64,000 nucleotides of DNA from Rhineura floridana (Eukaryota > Chordata > Lepidosauria > Squamata > Rhineuridae). Position numbers and translations under genes: made by a program. The stretch covers positions 18,335,248 to 18,399,247 of the forward strand of contig NC_084494.1 of the NCBI RefSeq assembly GCF_030035675.1, given 5' to 3'. This document shows, piece after piece, positions 1 to 11,270 of this stretch (its first letter is position 1; each line of letters opens with the position of its first letter). Below the pieces are notes generated by a model. That model worked only from the letters and a program-made list of their open reading frames with translations, was not told the origin of the DNA and searched no databases.

Positions 1-2506
1 GAAGTGGAATTTTTAAAAGTTAGAACCTACGTTCCCCACAGAGATTGTAATTATGGCCCTACTCAGTGGGAACATTTGTCCCACCATTTTACTGTACATC
101 TTGTTGTACATCTTGCATGTAGGATTATGGGAAGGCAACTGTCACCTGGTAGCAGCTGTTCCAGCCGAGGCTGCTTTGGTGGGAGAGATGAAAAAGCAGG
201 CCTCACTCTATCAGCTCTGCTTGACAGGCCAGGCATCTTCTGCCCCTGAACTGTTTCTATTCCAGCTGGTCACTGTAAAAACAAAAACGAAACTCTGCTG
301 TTTATCTTTAAGAATTGATGCCTGAGTTTCCTTCCCCCCCTTTTCCCTCCATGTCCCATTTTCCTTTTGTGCCATGCCTTTACATTGTAACCCTGCAGGC
401 AGGTAACATCATGTTTCAATTGACAGTAAGCCACTGTATGAGCAGTTTTGGCTGAGGAGCAGCATACTAATGCTCTAAATAAATAAGTAGAAGTCAGTAT
501 TAAACTCCTGAAGGCCAAAACAGGTATGATGTGAGTGGGAGAGCCATGATCTGTTTTGACTTCTTTATTTAACTTAAAACAGCTGTGTGCTGGGGGTAGT
601 GGTGATGGATTAAGTTGGGCAGTGGTCTTTCATCTAGGTTTTTTCCCTAAAGCGGCTGTTGATAATACCGAGGGACAAGACAGCTGTTTAATAGCTTGGG
701 GTGTGTGGATCTATAAAATAGCACTCCTCCCTAAGCATAGCTAGTGTGATCCAATTTGATCCCATCTCTATGATGTGTTGTTGTTTTTAAAACCATTGTG
801 AAATCCAGTCCCAGATCTCCCAAGTCACATCTGTTTTCAGTCTGAGCTGTAAGAATAGCATCAAGAGGTTTTATTGGACTTCGTTGGGTCTTTTAACATA
901 ATTCTGTATCAGTCCTGTTTAGGATGATGGAAACCAGTCTTAATTAGAAACTGGTTTGAAGAAGGGGCAAACTATTGTATGCATTACATTAAATTGTGGT
1001 TTGCCCTTGCATTTTTTATTTTTATTTTAATTCTAAATTGCACTCTTGGTTTTTTTTAGCTTCTTGCACCTAACTTGTCAGGATCTGCAAATGTTGTAAG
1101 TCCAAGAGTAAAAAGTAGAAGAAAGTAATTGTTAACTTGATAGTGCCTTCTAGCCACTGTAAGTAATGTATTGAATTGCAGTAGTGATAAATGCAAAAGC
1201 AGTAGGCCCAGTGCCAGTGGGTGGCCAGGTTGGGCCCTGGCTGAGGTCCCCTGTTGCCCTGAGGGGCACCTCCTTAGGGTGGGAGGGTGGAGCTCCCACT
1301 CCACAACCTGCAGCAGCATCAGGTCATGCAATCCCACACTGTCATGGATTGCAGAGTAGGAGCTCACAGGCACTGCCCAATATAGGTAGCATGGGCTTAA
1401 CTAAGCCCACCGGCCTCAGCTACCTGAGATATTAGCATGTCAGTGTGCACACCCTGCACATTGTGCGTGCATGGATCCCTCAAGATGGTGGCAGGGGCGT
1501 CCTTAATGGTTGATGCTGCTGCCGCCGCCACCATCTTGGGTGATGGCAGGCGTGTGCTCACTGATGTGGGAGGTAGGTGGCATGGGCGGGCCTATTTAAG
1601 CTCCGTGCCACCTGTATCGGGAAGGGGTGTTGTGGCATAGGGTTCTGTAGGCCTGGGGTAGGCTAGTGCCCAAGGGCCCAGTAACTCCTGTTGCCAGCCC
1701 TGAAAAGCAGACTTGTGACATGCAAATTGTTCATTTTGTTGGAACTCTATCTTGACATCCAGAGGTTTGTACAAAAGGAGAAAAAGCTTCCTCACTTTTA
1801 AATGAAAATGAAGAAGTGGTAGATAGCTCAACTTTGGGAGAACCTGAAAAAAATTTTTAAAGAGGGAACACGGCCAGTTTTGTTCAGCACTGTGCTAGCA
1901 TACATTGGGTTTCAAAAAGTACTCATTCTAGCTATATTTGCATGGCCCTATTATCAGCCATGTATAGGCTTAGACATACTGGCACACTCCTTCCAAGTTC
2001 TGTTCAGGGTGTGAACTGGCAAAAAATGGCCTCTTGCCATCTAAAGGTTCCGAATGCTCCAATGAGCATTGTAAATGCCCTTCTTGGCAATTAATGCCTC
2101 TGACTCCTGGCAGACATCTCCCTGACGCAGAACAAAATTTTGTTTCTCTGCTATTCTTCTTGGAGTACTATTCCTTCCTTCTTCCGTTTCTGTTTGTGGG
2201 AAGAAGCATGCCTTGAATGGAGTGCTTAACAGATCCATGTTTGGATTCAGGTTGTCAGTGTTACAGAGAACCGGTACAGGTATGAGAGCAGTAGGCTTGC
2301 AGATGAATGCATCTTGGAAGTCCTTCTGTTTCCTCACTTCTTTGCTTCCTTGCTGTTCCAACTTATTTTAATGAAGGTTGGAGTTCATGAAGTTAGGCAA
2401 GGGAATCTGTTAAATTTTTCTATTCTGAATAAATTGTGTTTGGAAAATTCTGCTTTCCTTGCTCAACTTTCTTTTCTTGCGTGTGTCTTGTATCCTCTAT
2501 CACAAG

Positions 2507-2857
2507 GGCTCCCAAACTGTGGTCCATGGACCACGAGTGATCCGTGAGCATCATTCAGGTGGTCCATGGCATGTCCATGTTAAATATTCATATTAGTTTT
2601 AATTGCATGGTATTGCTTCTTTTTATATTGTATTTTATTGTGTTAAAATTTGAATTTTATGGAATACAAATTGTAATACATCAAAAACAATAAAAGAAAT
2701 AAAAAAGCAATGAAGATACAATTAAAAATTATACAGCATCTAGCACAGCACATTATAATTGCTACAACAGGCAGAAAAACAGTTAAATGGTCCACCAAGA
2801 CCATCAGCACTTTTGAAGTTGGCTGTGTGGGGGAAAAGGTTTGGGAACTACTGCTGT
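2507..2857. mobile_element. hAT-like non-autonomous DNA transposon
   Basis: The left end reads AGGGCTCCCAAACTGTGG. The right end, reverse-complemented, reads CAGTAGTTCCCAAACCTTTT. The shared TCCCAAAC block resembles hAT terminal inverted repeats. The interior is AT-rich without an open frame. Target duplication is not clear. Confidence 0.45.
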
Positions 2858-4060
2858 ATCTAGTCTATTTGCTTCCTTCTCATCAAGGAGATTTGATCTT
2901 GGATCCCAGCATAATTTTATCAGGAACTTTTGAACAGCTGAAGGTAACTTCAGCAGTATTTATCACAAAGATGTCAGGCATCCTAAGGACTTGAGGCAGT
3001 GATAGAGAGAAGGAGCAAATGTATTCCTCTCTATAGTAGTTTTGATGGGCAAAGTGCTCTACAATTTCACAGTGCCATTTAGTAACACTGAGAGTGGGTT
3101 ATTTGGTTGAGGCAACTCATTGAGTTTTAAGTGGGAATTGGAACCATGAATTTACAAACATCGCACTGTACTTGCTCTGTACCATAAACCGCTGCATAGT
3201 CACTTGAACAGGGCTGGGTGAAGAGATTTAAAGCTCTCAGCCAACCTGGTGCCTTGATGGAGGTGCAAAGTGTCCCTCCATTCATCAGACTGATCATTGG
3301 ATGAGCAGAGAGGAGGTGATAAAATCCTTACTTCAGCAGGTTTGCATGGATTAGCTGGGGGTGGTGGTAGGGTGCCTGTGGCCTGTGCTTGTGTGTATGA
3401 GTGTGAGTGCAAGAGTGTAGGGTGTCCATACGCACTGCATCCTCCACTGGCGTGGATAGGGCTGGTCAAGGGTCATTGTGGCCTTTCGGCCCCAAAGAGT
3501 TAGCTATCCCTGTTAACATTTTAAATAATTACAATTATTGGTAGCTGCTTTGGAAGTTTTTTAAAATGAGAAAGAAAGAAAAAACCCAGGATCATAGTGT
3601 GTTTGAACTATTTGAAATGAAATGAAAATAAAAGGGGGACAGAGGCAGGAACAGCCATTGGTGAATGTGAGGTTTATGAAATGGACATCTATTTGCCAAT
3701 GGAGTCATTTTTGCATGTGGCATGCTGCCTTGCCATCAGTTGATCCATGTTTCCAGGAGGGTTGTCCCTCCCACTTCTGCATTTGGGCAATCAATTGCTG
3801 TAAAGGCTGCAGAAAACTGCAAATTCTGCATGAGTGGCTAACCTATCTAGGTTCATTATTCATATCTACCTCCTGTTTGCTTTGTAGAACACATTTTTGA
3901 TCCTTTAAATTGCAGAACTATTTTCCCACAAGTCAACTCTCCCCTCCTGCAGTCTTTTCCTTTTTGAAAAAGTTTGCAGAATGCTAGAACAGTAGGTGGA
4001 GTAAGAGGCTGTTATTGTGTTGCTTTCCTGAGATTGTTATTCTTGGCCCAGAATGCCACC

Positions 4061-4093
<33 letters not shown>
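4061..4093. repeat. (CT)n microsatellite
   Basis: Uninterrupted CT dinucleotide run of about 33 bp. Confidence 0.9.
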
Positions 4094-4097
<4 letters not shown>

Positions 4098-4689
4098 TAG
4101 GAAGGAAAAACAAAATAGTCTAGCTTTACTGATTAGATAGAACCAGCTGAAAGTATCTAGCTTAAAATCATCTTGCAAAGCTGTACAACAAAGTGTTGTG
4201 TATTTGTGTAATACAGATCCTATAAAGATTTCTTAACACATTTCTACTTTCATGGCCTTTACATAACTATTGCCTGCCCTAGCTGCTCTGGTTTGACACT
4301 GTCTAGTTATGTGAAGGTTTCAGAGGCTGTGCACGCATTACCGGCTTAAAATGAACTAGGTCATTTCTTTTCTCAGTTTGGATTGAAGCTGGTTTTGGGA
4401 AAAATGCATCTAACCATAGTATGTTATAAGAAATAACGGAATAGATATAGATTGTGGCTAACATCATGCATAAATTGCTTCCCGAACCAGAGGTGGTGGC
4501 ACACTGGATGCAGAGTAAATAGGAGTGTGTACATGGCCACACAGACATCTTGTTTAGCTCTGTATCTCTGTGTTTCCCTGCCACTGTCATTATGTTTCCG
4601 TTAGCCAGTTGAAGGAATGGTTTTTAAGGATGGAAAGAGGGAATCTGCCAGTGTCATATTTATTTATTTAAAATATCTCTAGGCTGTCT

Positions 4690-5163
4690 TTGATTGATTG
4701 ATTGATTGTATTTATATACCGCCCCATAGCTGAAGCTCTCTGGGTGGTTTACAGTAACTAAAAACATTAAAACAAATATACAAATTTAAAACACATCTTT
4801 TAAAAACAATTAAAAAATTTAAAACAATTTAAAAACACATGCTAAAATGCCTGGGAGAAGAGGAAAGTCTTGACCTGGTGCTGAAAAGATACCTGTGTTG
4901 GCGCCAGGCGCACCTCATCAGATACATCATTCCATAATTTGGGGGCCACCACTGAGAAGGTCCTCTCCCTTGTTGCCAGACTCCAAGCTTCCCTTGGAGT
5001 AGGCACCCGGAGGAGGGCCTTTGATGTTGAACGTATGGGTGGGTTTATGTCGGGAGAGGCATTCCATCAGGTATTGTGGTCCCAAGCCACGTAAGACATC
5101 ATAGGTTGAAACCAGCACCTTGAATCGAGCTCGGAAACATACAGGCAGCCAAGGCAAGGCAGC
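4690..5163 (-). mobile_element. L2-clade LINE 3' fragment
   Basis: The minus strand ends with the L2 tail GGGGCGGTATATAAATACAA then (TCAA)n. Upstream of it the minus strand encodes a decayed C-terminal piece with LPVCFRARFKVLV, typical of the L2 ORF2 end. It lies about 290 bp from, and opposed to, a younger L2 copy at 5455. Confidence 0.8.
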
Positions 5164-5454
5164 TTACACAAAATACAATTCCATAATTTGGAACACTTTT
5201 CTTTTTGAAATCAGACAGGCACTTACAATTCTGATATTTCCTTGCTAAAACCATAACCAGGCACTTTCAGAGAATTAATTTGATGCAGTGTTGCTTGATT
5301 GTTCTGTATTTTATCATTTTGCAATTTTATGATGATTTAATTATTTTATTGTACAATGCCATGTTTTTTTAAGCTGATGTTTGTAAATATAAAATAAATA
5401 AAATATTTCCGTGAAAATCATTCAAGACAGCCATACGCTATTATAAGTTAACTT

Positions 5455-7351
5455 ATTCAAATCCTCCGGACAGGGTGGAATCATCGGAGGCCCGCTGTAA
5501 TCAGTTTGCCGATCACTTCCAGAATAAGATCTCATGTATCCGCCGGGACCTAGACTCTCAAGTTATAGCAGTAGATCCTAGTGAGGTGTCCGGAGCACAG
5601 TCTTGTCCTGTTTTGTTGGATGAGCTTCAGTTGGTTCAACTCGAGGACGTGGACAAGGTGCTTGGACAGGTACGTGCAACCACTTCGGTACTGGATCCTT
5701 GCCCCTCCTGGCTGATAAAAACTAGCAGGAATGGAACAGGTAGCTGGGCCAAGGAAGTGATAAATGCCTCTTTACGAGAGGGAGTGGTCCCGGGCTGTCT
5801 GAAAGAGGCAGTGGTGAGACCACTCCTGAAAAAGCCTTCCTTGGACCCAGACAATTTTAACAGCTACAGGCCAGTGGCGAATGTTCCATTCCTGGGCAAG
5901 GTCTTGGAACGGGTGGTTGCTGGCCAGCTCCAGGCGCTATTGGATGAAACTGATTATCTAGATCCATTTCAATCGGGTTTTAGGCCCGGTTTTGGCACTG
6001 AGACAGCCTTGGTCGCCCTGTATGATGACCTATGTCGGGAAAGAGACAGAGGGAGTGTAACTCTGTTGATTCTCCTTGATCTCTCAGCGGCTTTTGATAC
6101 CATCGACCATGGTATCCTTCTGGAGAGGCTCGCGGAGTTGGGAGTTGGAGGTACTGCTTGGCAGTGGTTCCGCTCCTACTTGGCGGGTCGTCTCCAGAAG
6201 GTAGTGCTTGGGGAACATTGCTCGACACCGCGGGCTCTCCAATATGGGGTCCCGCAGGGGTCAGTTTTGTCCCCCCTGCTTTTTAATATCTACATGAAGC
6301 CGTTGGGAGAGGTCATCAGGAGTTTTGGAGTGCGTTGTCATCAGTATGCTGATGACACGCAGCTCTACTTCTCCTTTTCATCTTCTTCAGGTGAGGCTGT
6401 CGATTTGCTGAACCGTTGCCTGGCCTCGACAATGGACTGGATGAGAGTTAACAAACTGAAGCTCAATCCAGACAAGACTGAGATGCTGTTGGTGGACGGG
6501 TTCTCTGATCAGATGGTGGATATATACCCTGTCCTGGACGGGGTTACACTCCCCCTAAAGGACCGGGTTCGTAGTCTGGGAGTCTTTTTAGACTCTTCCC
6601 TCTCACTTGAGGCTCAAGTAGCCTCGGTGGTTAGGAATGCGTTTTACCAACTTCGGTTGGTAGCCCAGCTACGTCCCTATTTGAGTAAAGAGGACCTTAC
6701 ATCAGTGGTACATGCTCTGGTAACCTCACGTTTGGATTACTGTAATGCGCTTTACGTAGGGCTACCTTTGAAGACAGTTCGGAAGCTACAACTAGTGCAA
6801 AATGCGGCGGCCAGATTGCTGACAAGGACCAAGCGGTCCGAGCATATAACACCTGTTCTGGCCAGCTTGCACTGGTTGCCAATATGTTTCCGGGCTAGAT
6901 TCAAAGTGTTGGTATTAACCTATAAAGCCTTATACGGTGCGGGACCACGATACCTTGCGGAACGCCTCTTCCGATATGAACCGGCCTGTGCACTACGTTC
7001 TGCTACGAAGGCCCTCCTCCGGGTTCCAACTCACAGGGAGGCCCGGAGGGTGATGACAAGATCTAGGGCCTTCTCAGTGGTGGCCCCCGAACTATGGAAC
7101 AGTCTCCCTGAGGAAGTACGCCTGGCGCCGACTCTGCTTTCCTTCCGGCGCCAGGTCAAAACCTTCCTATTCTCTGAAGCATTTTAAGTTACATTGATCT
7201 AATTTTAATAATGTTTATTGTATTGTTGATTGTATTTTAATATTATTCTGTTATTCATTGTATTTTTATACTATTTTATGTTCACCGCCCAGAGAGCTAT
7301 CGCTAGTCGGGCGGTATATAAATTTAATAAATAATAAATAATAATAATAAT
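5455..7351 (+). mobile_element. 5'-truncated L2-clade LINE with open RT frame
   Basis: A non-LTR retrotransposon. It lacks the endonuclease region but keeps the reverse transcriptase and C-terminus without a stop over 570 codons (5475-7187). The 3' end has the squamate L2 tail with GGGCGGTATATAAATTTAAT followed by AATAAATAA repeats. An unbroken frame in a copy that could not be under selection implies a young insertion. The left boundary near 5455 is approximate. Confidence 0.88.
5475..7187 (+). CDS. L2 LINE reverse transcriptase (partial ORF2)
   Basis: A 570-codon open frame. RT blocks in order: NSYRPVANVPFLGKVLERVV (about residues 129-148), SGFRPG-TETALV, DLSAAFDTIDH (AAFD at 205-208), YGVPQGSVLSPLLFNIY (GVPQGS at 258-263), catalytic YADD at 291-294, then MRVNKLKLNPDKTEMLL. 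The C-terminus contains LHWLPICFRARFKVLVLTYK and RTKRSEHITPVL, characteristic of the L2 clade. It is used for target-primed reverse transcription of the element's own RNA and of SINEs sharing its tail (family knowledge). No apurinic endonuclease domain is present. The first codon is GTG and not a real start; the frame is simply cut at the 5' end. Confidence 0.9.
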   Translation: MESSEARCNQFADHFQNKISCIRRDLDSQVIAVDPSEVSGAQSCPVLLDELQLVQLEDVDKVLGQVRATTSVLDPCPSWLIKTSRNGTGSWAKEVINASLREGVVPGCLKEAVVRPLLKKPSLDPDNFNSYRPVANVPFLGKVLERVVAGQLQALLDETDYLDPFQSGFRPGFGTETALVALYDDLCRERDRGSVTLLILLDLSAAFDTIDHGILLERLAELGVGGTAWQWFRSYLAGRLQKVVLGEHCSTPRALQYGVPQGSVLSPLLFNIYMKPLGEVIRSFGVRCHQYADDTQLYFSFSSSSGEAVDLLNRCLASTMDWMRVNKLKLNPDKTEMLLVDGFSDQMVDIYPVLDGVTLPLKDRVRSLGVFLDSSLSLEAQVASVVRNAFYQLRLVAQLRPYLSKEDLTSVVHALVTSRLDYCNALYVGLPLKTVRKLQLVQNAAARLLTRTKRSEHITPVLASLHWLPICFRARFKVLVLTYKALYGAGPRYLAERLFRYEPACALRSATKALLRVPTHREARRVMTRSRAFSVVAPELWNSLPEEVRLAPTLLSFRRQVKTFLFSEAF

Positions 7352-7477
7352 TAACTAAATATAAATATATAAATCAAATGATAAATAAATAAATGATAAA
7401 TAAAAGATCTTAAAACAGTTCTAGATCAGCAGCACCATAAAATCTTTCATAAAAAGCAACCAAAAAAAGATGGATTA

Positions 7478-7850
7478 TCTATAGTAATGGGTTCATATGC
7501 AAATCATACTTTGTATGCAGAAAGTACCAGGTTCAATCTTTGTCATCTCCAGTTTAAAAGATCAAGTAGCACAGGGATGTGTGTGTTTGTGTGTGTGGGG
7601 AACCTTTGGCCCTCCAGATTTCCTGAACTAGAACTCCCATCATCCCAGGCCATTGCTGGGGCTGATGGGAGTTGTAGTTCAACAACATCCAGAGGGCTAT
7701 AGGTTCCCCACACCTGAAATAGCCGATGATGCACAATACCCTTTTGCACCTGAGATCCTGGAGAACTGCTGCCAGTCAGAGTGCTTAACAGTGGGCTGGA
7801 TGCACAAGTAGTCTGACCAGATATAAGGCAGCTTCCTAATACAGGGCAAG
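7478..7850 (+). mobile_element. tRNA-derived SINE split by a MITE
   Basis: The left part carries a decayed tRNA-like head with TATGCAGAAAGTACCAGG and TTCAATC (box B region). The right part resumes with CTGCTGCCAGTCAGAG and ends ATAAGGCAGCTTCCTAATAC, the usual tail of this SINE family in the window. The palindromic MITE 7572-7716 lies between them. Confidence 0.75.
7572..7716. mobile_element. Palindromic hAT-type MITE
   Basis: Runs from CAGGGATG through GGGGAACCTTTGGCCCTCC to GGTTCCCCACACCTG. The arms are near-complementary around GAACTCCCATCATCCC / GGGCTGATGGGAGTTGTAG. Flanks AAGTAGCA and AAATAGCC look like a diverged 8-bp duplication. A (GT)n expansion has grown inside the left terminal repeat. 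Confidence 0.8.
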
Positions 7851-7928
7851 TGAGACACTTTCTCTTTGTCTCTCTCTCCATTGTGGCAATCTTGCAAGTA
7901 AATGCTCCTGTCTTTTGTTTCTGTTTAG

Positions 7929-8105
7929 CTGAGGAAGTGGATCAGCAATCACAAGATGCTGGGATGGGGGCAGATGTTCTGGAATCTGGTGACACGACAC
8001 CTCCCTCCAAGAGAAAAAGCAAATTTGCAGGTTTTGGCAAGATCTTTAAACCTTGGAAGTGGAGGAAAAAGAAAAGCAGTGGCAAATTTAAGGAGACTTC
8101 AGAAG
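7929..8105 (+). CDS. PHACTR4: PHACTR4 exon: acidic N-terminus and basic segment
   Basis: The acceptor is CTGTTTAG and the donor is G|GTAACT. The exon encodes [19 protein letters not shown], then [17 protein letters not shown] and the strongly basic [17 protein letters not shown], ending in KETSE plus one base (phase 1). The basic/aromatic block is the conserved N-terminal segment of PHACTR proteins and may also serve in nuclear import or membrane contact (inference from composition). The first two bases complete a codon from an exon left of the window. The upstream polypyrimidine tract fits a real acceptor. Confidence 0.93.
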
Positions 8106-11100
8106 GTAACTCACTAAGCTTTTAGTATTTTCTTCTTCCTGAGCCCATGAGGATTCTTTGTGTTGGAATGGAATTGCCCTTGTTGTGTTCCATCTTTTCT
8201 CAGCTGCTTTGGCAAAATCCCAGAATCGGCAGATGTCAAGTCTTGAACTTAGTTTTAATCTGCAATCATACAAGAGACTGGGTGGTTCCAGATCTCCTTC
8301 CGCAACTGGCTCTCTCAAGTTGTACTTCATCACATAATGGGTCAAGGATGCCTACTGTGGTTGTCCCTAAGTGTTAGGAGGAGTGGGGTGGAATGGAGCT
8401 GAAAATATGAGGTACCACATGCTGATGTGGGGTGGAAAAAAATTCCAATTCAAAGTTTTCTGGAAAATCTGCATACATCACTGGTCACCCATTAGAGAGT
8501 GAAGCTCTGAATAAGGCATAATCACAGAGACAGTGTCTAAAAGACATATGGGAACTGCTACAGTAGGGCCCTGCTTTACGGCGTTCTGCTTTAAGGCGTT
8601 CCGCTGATGTGGCGGCTTTCGTTTTTAATTTAAAAGCTATTTTTTTCTTTTGCAACATTTTGCGCCATTTTCACGTCATTTTTGCGTGATGCAGCCCATT
8701 AAAGTCAACAGGGTTCCGCTTTATGGCGTTTTCCGCTTTATGGCGGGAGTCTGGAACAGAACCCGCCGTGTAAGCGGGGCCCTGCTGTACTTCTTAAAAA
8801 GTACCACTGACCATCTTTCAGTTTATTGAATACTGTGTGCATTTAGCAATAAGATGCTGATTGTCTTGTCCCTTTCCCCACAGAAATGTGGGCTGGGGGG
8901 AAAAGTTTGTGTACCTCCCAGCATTTAGATAAGTGTGAACAGACTGGACTCTATATTTTTAACATTCATCCCTAAAAACAGGCCACGTAGGGTGTCTTAA
9001 GGGATATTTTTTCTTCCAAACCTCCGACTTGCCCTGTATTCTGAGTGCTGGTTTTTTTTCTCCAATTTAATGTCAGTTTTAGAACGAAAGATTTCAATGC
9101 GAAAGCCAAGAGAGGAGCTCATTAAAAGAGGGGTTCTGTTGGAAGACCCTGAACAGGGTGAGTTTACCCATTGTCTTCCTTTGTGTGTATCCTACATTGC
9201 CAGTTCCGATTCTTTGGTAAATCTCATCTTTGCCATTCCATGCCTGTGTGCACACTCCCTCCACCACCCCTCTTGTTCCTTCTGTCAGCTAAATATGACT
9301 CTTTCTCCTTGTCTGCCTTTTGAACATTTTTCACTATGGGCTTTGCTCATTCCTGGAGGTAAACAGCCATTTTTGTAACATTTTAGCCCCAACCATGAGG
9401 TAGGTTAGCCTGGGAGGTTATGATTTGCTGAAGTTCACCTAGTGAGCTTCACAGCTGAGGTTTCGACTTTGATTTCTCATGATGAAGAAGAAGAAGCATA
9501 GCTCAGTGGCTTTGCATGCAGAAGGTCCCAGGTTCAGTCCCTGACATGTGGATGCAAGGCTGGGAAAGAAACCCTGGAAGATCTCCTACCAGTTGTTAGT
9601 GTAGGTAATACTGAGTTAGATGGACCAATGACCTGACTTGCTATCAGGCAGGTTCTTATGTTCCAAAGCAGATGCTCTGTCGCGCTCATATGCAAGTGTG
9701 GCTAGAACACTACTGCATTAATAGTTGTTAATTTACTTGGGGCAGAAAGTTCTCAAGCATACTGCAGTACAAATAGCTTGGCCTTTCTTCCCACTAGGCT
9801 GAAGGACAATAGGGGGCTATGCAGAGTCATATTCTGGGAGTCCTTTTTTCATACTTGCAGATCTTCTTTTGTCATCTGCCATAATTCTTACACTGAAAAA
9901 ACTTGCGTAGACAAATGCAGCCCCTTGCACGCAGACTCACTAACATCCCTACACCTCACCCCTACAATGTTCTGCAGGAAACAGTTCAAGCTGGCCAGGC
10001 TCGCAGTGTTGTTTTCTTCCAGCTGGGAGCTACACTTCCCTGTCCTAATGGGAAAAGACATCCTGTTCTGAACTGTGGGGAATTCTATGAGGAGCAAGCT
10101 GGGCGCTTTTTTTTTTGCATGCATGAAGTCAGGTCACTAAACTGAACCATACTCTGCAGAGGCCTTAGTATAATGGTTCATCCAGCCCTGCCCACAAGAA
10201 AAGATACCCTTTTCTCTTGGATTCTCAATAGAACAAGAGCTTAGTCCCTTCCTACCCCTACCCTTTGACTGAAAAAGATGGGCGGAGAGGAAGAAAGATA
10301 ACATCACTCTTGCTGATGAGACTGAGTGCTCTGGTTCTGGTTAGTTTGTTCTCAACCTTGCCCATAGATGCACTTGATTGCATAGCCAGCAACTGACAAA
10401 TGGCAAGTGGAGCCACAGAAGAGCATTTGCCTTTATACTTCATATCCACATAATCTCTTCTTTTCCTGAACTGTTTTTTCCTGAATGTTTCCACTTTTTT
10501 TCTGGGCCTTCACATCTCTAGTACTGCAGAGACTCCGGTGATCAAGAAGGAAATAACACTGAACCTCAGCAATCTGGAACTGAGAGCGATATAGCCGCTG
10601 TTTCTCTCAGTTCCCTTGTCTTAGGACCTACTGTTTCTCCTGCAGAAAGCAAGCAATTTTTTTTGGTGTTTTTGAGAGAAGGAGAAACACCAGAACATAC
10701 CTGAAGCCTTCCAAACTGGGCAGTTTTCCCCAGCCTGTTGTCCTCCAGATGTTATTGGACTCCATCTCCCATCATCCCTCACCATTGGCCATCTTGGCTG
10801 GGGCTGATGGGAGTTGAAGTCCAACAACAACTGGAGGGCTCCAGGTTGGGGAAGGATGGACAAAGGGATGGTATGTAACTGCCCAGCCAAAGTGGCAGAC
10901 TTTTATTTAGGGAGCTGACAGTTTATTCTTCCCCTATTCCTGCTTCCTCCTTGGAGAACTCTTCTGTGGGCAGTCACAAATTTGGAGGTGGGAAGATGTT
11001 TGTATGGCTTTCTACTTTGGGCTTATTTTCCAGATCCCTTTCCTGGTTATTGCCACACTTCTTTATCCCATTCACATTGATTTTAGTCTGCAAAGAACAT

Positions 11101-11150
11101 GTTAACTGACTGTGTCACCTATTCCTAAAATGCTTCTCTTTCTCTCTCTT

Positions 11151-11206
<56 letters not shown>

Positions 11207-11225
11207 ACTCACTCACTCACATACA

Positions 11226-11270
<45 letters not shown>

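Larger units (their letters stand above)
1..7928 (+). other. PHACTR4 upstream intron (partial)
   Basis: I see no coding exon here. The short open frames are not conserved in character. The stretch holds a GC-rich dispersed repeat (1190-1640), a hAT-like element (2507-2857), a CT microsatellite, two L2 LINE copies in opposite orientations (4690-5163 minus, 5455-7351 plus) and a SINE split by a MITE (7478-7850). About 1-1190, 1640-2500 and 2860-4690 hold no element I can name with confidence. Confidence 0.6.

Noticed and set aside
9490-9560. tRNA gene-like box A and box B sequences (also at 14962, 25650, 38565, 49195, 57950)
   Set aside because: No complete cloverleaf, and each is followed by a shared SINE body and tail, so these are SINE heads.
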